Positions 58,796 through 64,000 of a DNA stretch of 64,000 nt are shown here, in pieces. The notes beneath the pieces were generated by a model that saw nothing but the letters and a program-made list of their open reading frames with translations, made no database searches and was not told the origin of the DNA. Positions within the stretch are counted from its first letter, which is position 1, and each line of letters opens with the position of its first letter. The translations under genes were made by a program, and so were the position numbers. The stretch spans positions 20,852,195 to 20,916,194 of the forward strand of contig CM033394.1 of assembly GCA_019426215.1 (NCBI GenBank). The letters are read 5' to 3'. The stretch is from Buddleja alternifolia. Taxonomy: Eukaryota > Streptophyta > Magnoliopsida > Lamiales > Scrophulariaceae.

Positions 58796-59028
58796 ATTTC
58801 CCCCTTTTTGATGATAGCAATACTTACTCTTTTATAGTTCAAGAGTTAGACAGCCAAAAGTAAAAGTTAGTTTGATTAGATAACGTTAGTTAAAGTTAGT
58901 TACGCTTCAACGAGATGTTTCAGCTGAAAAATGCATTTTATATATATCGAGAATTACATGCATTTTTACAACTGAACAAGTGAAGATATAAGAGACAAGA
59001 ATATAGATAAGGTAAGATCAGAAAGCTT

Positions 59029-60930
59029 TTAATGTCTTGGTCTGACTCTGTATCGCTTGGTCATTTCAGCTCGGATAGCTTCAGTCAGATTGTCTTCCAA
59101 GATCATCATTGCTTCATGATCTTTGTTGATTATAAGCTTGTTTTCTTCTTGTTGTCTCTTCTTGAAGACAGTAAAATGATTGTCCCAGTCAGTTGGGTCA
59201 ATACCAATATACCTTAAGCAGATTCGAAAAGTTTGGATAAAGTCAGTCATCTTTCTCTATTCAGCTAAGATTCTTGGATCTGTAGGCTCTGGAATGGACG
59301 TTCTTTGAAGAGGGATGTCATACTGTTCAAGCAGTGCTCTTGTAGGTATTGGTAGATTTGGATATAACGCTCTAGGAGGATCCCTTAGCGTACTACTGGG
59401 CGCTCCAGATGTACTTTGAGCAGTTATCCAAGTCGGAAGACGAAACGCAGAAGTAAGCACTTGACGCTTAGGAGATGGAGGCTCTTTAGCTTTTGCACTA
59501 GACGCTTTCCTCTTTTCTCCTTTCTTTTCCCTTTCCCCCTTATTGCCATCATCAGACTTTAAGAAATGATCTGTGAGTAAACTGACCTGATGAGCAATTT
59601 GAGACATAGAATCTGTGATGTCATCCAGACGCTTGTCAAAGCGCTCCTGCAGAACGAGAAGCTTGGCGCTGGTAGCATCATTTATAGAGGTCTCAAGGGT
59701 TTCAAGGCGCTTCTCAAGCTCTTCTTTCATAGCAAGTTGGGTTGCTTGAGTGGCATCATGAATTTCTTGAAAATCTTGCTTGCACTCACCAACAGCCGCT
59801 TGAGTTGAACTACGCATATGAGCAAGTTGGGCGCTCATGACGTGAGTTTCAATCTTTGCCAGATCGTCTTTAATCCAATGGAGAGATTCTTCGTTCTGAG
59901 TGGCGTGGGCGCTAATATTCTCCAAGACGGATTTGAGCAAAGGACCAAACGATTGACTCTCATCGGAAGGAACCGCTGGAGGAGCCGGTCACTTGAACCT
60001 TGATGAGTGTTTGAGAGAGTCAAACAAAACTTGATAGGCTAGATCAAAAATAGTACCTCGAATGACAAGAGACAGATCCTCAGCACTATCAGCAGTAACA
60101 GGTTCAGAAGCGTCAGGAATATCCTCGGGTGGAGACGCTTGAACGAGTTCTTCAGCAGACGCTGGAATAATTGTAACTGCAGACTTGAACGCTTCAGCTG
60201 ATGTATCAGGCGCTTCCTCAAGCGTTGACTCTGGTTGACGAAAGTCATCGAATTGGAAGTTCCAGTTTGCTAAGTCGGCATATGAAGTGGATGGAGAATC
60301 CAACAGTTCAGTGAGTCTGGTTCTGGAAATACAAGTACCGGAGATGAATGTGCGAAGAAGACTATCAATGGCCCTGATGTGCATTGGACCAATGATATCA
60401 AGCACATGATTGGGGAAAACTTTGGACGGCGCTTGAGCGATGGAGAAGAGTGAATCTGGACAGTATTGTCTGGAAAATCAAATCAAGCAGTCAGTAGGAA
60501 GAGACGTAGGACGCCAATGTGCCGGTACACAATCAGCATAGTACTTTTCAAGATACGGATAAAGTGATTGAGCCAGCTCTTGATTCCTTTCAAGCAGGGA
60601 GAGGACAAACTCATAGTGATCAAGTACCTCGCTGCAGATTGAAGGGAGCAGTGGATATCCTTTGAATAGACTGATTACTGGGCCGTTCCAAGATCTAAGA
60701 TTGACAGTGAAGATCTTATCGAATAGGGAGACAGGAGTCAAAATCTTCACCATCAAATTGAAGTTTTCCCCACAGTGGCTTGGGGCAAAATTTAAGCACA
60801 ATACGCCAGATGTACCATTGGAAGAAGCTTGAGCGTTGAACAGAAGAGGAGTAGTGGAAAATCTGTGAAGCTCTTGACACAGACACTGTTCGATTTGATG
60901 TCTAACTTGTAATCCATGCTCGGGGTGCTT
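59029..60930 (-). pseudogene. Extra 3' ORF of the Sirevirus-type element (envelope-like position), coiled-coil protein
   Basis: One reading frame of about 630 codons runs from about 60930 to 59029, interrupted only by three in-frame stops: TGA at 60478-60480, TGA at 59989-59991 and TAG at 59257-59259. N-terminal part: a globular-looking region (FSTTPLLFNAQASS, WNGPVISLFKGYPLLP, YYADCVPAHWRPTSLP). Then an acidic/Ser-rich linker (DTSAEAFKSAVTIIP), a long predicted coiled coil (LEKRLETLETSINDATSAKL, FDKRLDDITDSMSQIAHQV), a basic Lys-rich stretch (GEREKKGEKRKASSAKAK) and a C-terminal domain (WDNHFTVFKKRQQEENK). No transmembrane segment is visible, so a true envelope role is not supported. Its position between pol and 3' LTR is where Sireviruses carry their additional ORF. 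Function unknown. Confidence 0.7.
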
Positions 60931-63097
60931 GCTTAAGCCCATAAAGTGCTTTGTCTAGCTTGTACACCATACTCTTACCCTGGTAGTTGAAGAATCCCGG
61001 TGGTTGCTCCACATATACTTGTTCTTGGAGTTTACCATTCAGGAAGGCACTCTTCACGTCCATTTGATACACTGTGAATTTGTTAAACGCTGCATACGCT
61101 AGAAACATGCGGATTGCTTCAAGACGGGTGACAGGAGCGTATGTCTCATCAAAGTCAATGCCTTCTTCTTGGCAATAACCTTGAGCTACGAGTCTGACCT
61201 TGTTTCTTATTACAATGCCGTTCTCATCCATCTTGTTTCTATAAACCCATCTAGTTCCAATGACTCCTTGGTGAGTTGGTCTTGGTACTAGTGTCCAAAC
61301 CTTACTACGCTCAAATTGATTAAGTTCTTCTTGCATGGCTTCAATCCAACTTGGATCACTTAGCGCTTCATCCACTTTCTTAGGTTCCATCTGAGATAGA
61401 AAGCTTGTGAACATAGCCTCATTGATTGTAGCGGCTCTAGTTCTAACAGGCGCTCCAATATCTCCAATAATTTACTCTGGTGGATGATCTCGCAGCCATA
61501 GTCTGTCTGGTTGGAAGGGGTTAAGAGATTGAACAGGCGCTTGGGGATCAGATGCTTGACTACCTTCTTGCGTAGGCGCTTCAAATTCACAATTCCTTGT
61601 TTGCTCTTGATGATCACTCTCTTCATGATCATCAGCATTTATTACAAAATTGTCCAGAGTAATCTCATGAGTAATCTTAGGAGGTGGCACTGAGATCTCA
61701 TCATCGTCGTCAGTATCTTCATCAATAGTGATCTTAGACGCTTGATGACAAAGATCTTCAACTCCTACATCATTTATATGAACCTTACTCGGTTCTTGGT
61801 TAGCATCATCAAAAACAACATGAATAGATTCCTCAACCTTCGATTTGCCCTTGTTTAGGATGCGAAAATTCTTCCCATTCTTGGCGTAGCCTAGAAAGAT
61901 TCCCTCATCCGCTTTAGGATCAAAAGTCTTTAGGCTTTGGGATCCATTACTATGAATAAAGCACTTAGAACCAAAGACGTGAAAGTATGAAACATTTGGC
62001 TTACGTCCCTTCCACAGTTCATATGGAGTTTTTCCATGTTGTTTGTTGATCATGCAACGGTTTTGAGTGTAACACGCAGTGTTGATCGCTTCGGCCCAAA
62101 ACCTAGGAGCAAGCTTGGATTCTGCTAACATTGTCCTAGCGGCTTCCTTAAGCGTTCAGTTCCGGTGCTCAACAACACCATTTTGTTGGGGAGTTCTGGG
62201 AGCTGAATACTCATGGTGTATTCCATTTTCTGCACAAAACTTCTCAACAACCTTGTTAGTAAACTCGGTACCGTGATCACTTCTTATTCTCGCAACTTTA
62301 AGATCTTTCAATGTTTGAAGTTGTCGAATAAGCGTTGTTAACTTGTCACATGTTTCATCTTTGGATGACAGAAATTCCACCCAAGTAAATCGAGAGAAAT
62401 CATCTACTATCACCAAAGTATACTTTTTACCGCTTACACTGATTGTTTGAACAGGTCCAAACAGATCCATGTGAAGTAGTTCAAGTATTCTAGAGGTAGA
62501 AAGATGAGGTTTTCTCTTGAACGATGACTTAACTTGTTTACCCATTTGACAAGCGTCACAAAGGCGATCCTTGTGAAATGGCCAATTTGGTAATCCCTCT
62601 ACAAGATTTTGACTTATAAGCTGAGAGATTGTTTTAAAGTTAACGTGGTTCATTTTTCTATGCCATAACCAACCCTTTTTAGATTCATTTTTAGCAACAA
62701 AGCATGTTGGGTTGTTATCAAGTGTTGAACCCCAATCTACCAAATATACGTTGTTAGTTCTTTTTCCTTTCAATTCAGTAGACTTTGTCTTAGTGTCATT
62801 TATATAGCAACAATCACTTGAGAATATGACTTCAAAGCCTTTATCACAAAATTGACTTATGCTTAATAAATTATGCTTCAGACCCTCAACAAAATAAACA
62901 TCACTTATCATGATGTTCCCCCTATGCACAGTACCTATACCTTTGGTTTTACCTTTGGAGTTGCCACCAAATACAACCTGAGGACCATTGGCAACTCGAT
63001 AGTTGATCAGAAGATCCTTGGAACCAGTCATGTGCCTTGACGATCCACTATCGAAGTACCAAACAGATGTATCGACTCTAGCTCTAGGTACCTGCAC
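60902..63097 (-). pseudogene. pol of the Sirevirus-type element, reverse transcriptase truncated
   Basis: A single frame from 63097 to 60902 with two stops. Protease-like WYFDSGSSRHMTG; GAG-pre-integrase LWHRKMNHVNFKTI; zinc part CDACQMGKQ. Integrase core: HMDLFGPVQT (D), VDDFSRFTWVEFL (D), QQNGVVEHRN (E). A TGA at 62156-62158 replaces the usual Arg of NRTL. Integrase C-terminus GKTPYELWKGRKPNV, FIHSNGSQSLKTF. After TAA at 61472-61474 comes the reverse transcriptase N-terminus ([71 protein letters not shown]). The frame then leaves reverse transcriptase at about 60930 and joins the extra ORF out of frame. The YVDD motif, thumb and RNase H are deleted, so the copy is non-autonomous. Confidence 0.9.
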
Positions 63098-63111
63098 TCA
63101 AGAAGAAAGTT

Positions 63112-64000
63112 CTATTTCTGTTTAGGTACCCATTGTTGCTTGGGTCCTTTAACATTAGTAACATTGTTAGTTTGAATTAGAACTTTTGGAACCCAGATTT
63201 GCCTAGTCTTGATTGTAGGAATATTGGCCTTTTTGGGTTTCACATTGTGTTGTGTGTGCTTTGTGGGTGTATAATAATATCCTTGATTATAATGATAATC
63301 ATAATCATAGTCATAATCATAATCATCATAGTATCGATAATATAATCTTGACTGTCTTGGATATTGACGATGGTATTTCCTTGGCACTAGCTTGGGTTAC
63401 ACTTTTGGTGCTGGACGTTTAGCGCTTGATTCACAGTTGTCAGTCTTATCTTTAGCTTTTTGAGCGTTTAGATTAACCCGTCTTTGTGAATCGTTTGCCT
63501 TAGTTTTACCCTTGCCTGAGTCAGTTTTGACTTTCTCATTTGGCCTCTTACCATTGTCACTTGGTTTATTTTGATTTTGACCTTGTGAACCTTTCTCAAC
63601 AAAGAAAACACCCTTTCCTTTGTTGTTTGCCGTAACATTAGGTTTGTTTGGTTGTTTACCGAATTTATTGCATCCTAAACCGGTCTTTTTTCCAAATAAC
63701 CTTGTTACTTCAGTCACATTGTCGAGCTTTCTGGATGCTTTGGACAACGATGAGACGAGCTGTTCTGACTTGGCAAGTCTAGCCATCAGATCAGCTTCTC
63801 TCTTGACTATTATATCAAGATCACCTTTTAATTGAATAACTTCACTCTCAAGCGATTGGTTTTTCTCAATGCACTGTTGCTGAATTCGTAACTCTGCTCT
63901 GAGCGTTACTTTATCTTTAGTGAGTGATGAAATAATTACGAGATCATTTTGATATATTTTGGCAGCTTCTTGACATTCATTGTAATATTCTCTGACTTTG
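63112..64000 (-). pseudogene. gag C-terminal part of the Sirevirus-type element (partial)
   Basis: The frame is open from the window edge (64000) to 63397: coiled coil (VREYYNECQEAAKIYQNDL, KDKVTLRAELRIQQQCIEKN), then LVSSLSKASRKLDNVTEV and a Lys/Asn-rich linker. A TAA stop at 63397-63399 is followed in the same frame by RKYHRQYPRQSRLYYRYYDD, a Tyr-Asp repeat encoded by an ATAATC microsatellite (63290-63340), and the conserved QIWVPKVLIQTN. A stop at 63112 and a frame change separate it from pol at 63097. The gag core lies beyond the right edge. Confidence 0.82.

Larger units (their letters stand above)
57284..64000 (-). mobile_element. Sirevirus-type Ty1/copia retrotransposon, partial (runs off the right edge)
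   Basis: The minus-strand element is inserted in the gag of the copia element to its left. 3' LTR 57284-58795; polypurine tract AAAAAGGGGGAAAT at 58796-58809, preceded by TATCATC, the ...GATGATAGCAAAAAGGGGG style typical of Sireviruses. An extra ORF lies at 60942-59029, then truncated reverse transcriptase, integrase, protease and gag to 64000. Sirevirus membership is inferred from the polypurine style, the extra 3' ORF and the integrase/protease sequence. Confidence 0.82.

Noticed and set aside
59029..60930. Fusion-type envelope gene
   Set aside because: Position fits, but no signal peptide, transmembrane segment or processing site is visible. Recorded only as an extra ORF.
1..64000. tRNA, rRNA or CRISPR arrays
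   Set aside because: No cloverleaf with A/B boxes, no rRNA-like stretch and no regular repeat-spacer array was recognised. TGGCGCCG and TGGTATC sites are retroelement primer sites, not tRNA genes.

Overview
This window is nuclear DNA of a flowering plant, most likely a eudicot (lineage is inference). It shows plant LTR retrotransposons of several lineages, a plant-type CACTA transposon whose genes have canonical GT-AG introns, and one relic of a plant eight-cysteine (HyPRP/AIR1-like) gene. No bacterial features, tRNA, rRNA or CRISPR were seen. About 85-90% of the window is mobile DNA, much of it nested; the left and right edges both cut through retrotransposons.

Layout. 1-2717: 5' end of a minus-strand Ty3/gypsy Tat-type element (decayed gag, primer site, 5' LTR). 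2718-9501: old LTR debris, a minus-strand HyPRP pseudogene with one stop codon (3734-4138), a foldback terminal-inverted-repeat element (5642-6600), a 5' piece of a Tnt1-like copia element (about 7020-8699) and an LTR remnant. 9502-38373: a plus-strand Athila-like element that carries gag-protease but no polymerase. It is split by a reverse-oriented LTR-internal-LTR-internal-LTR tandem of its own family (13226-25269, target duplication TCTTA), by a complete 9.47-kb CACTA transposon (26027-35499, target duplication ATT) and by a second CACTA end (from 35851).

38374-40992: a CACTA-like remnant, a 123-bp tandem duplication, a LINE RNase H fragment and small relics. 40993-50519: the 3' two-thirds of another minus-strand Tat element (pol, an antisense extra ORF with introns, 3' LTR), interrupted in the last codons of integrase by a solo copia LTR with target duplication GATAG. 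50520-52296: a plus-strand LTR without target duplication. 52297-57283: a decayed minus-strand Ty1/copia element. 57284-64000: a minus-strand Sirevirus-type copia element that cuts the previous one, with truncated reverse transcriptase fused to a long extra ORF.

The best preserved coding sequence is the second CACTA gene: twelve exons join into one uninterrupted 726-codon frame that ends in a Ulp1-type cysteine protease with its catalytic residues in place. The neighbouring transposase is intact apart from a frame change at a G homopolymer. The gag-only tandem has one intact 773-codon gag-protease ORF. All other retroelement genes are broken.
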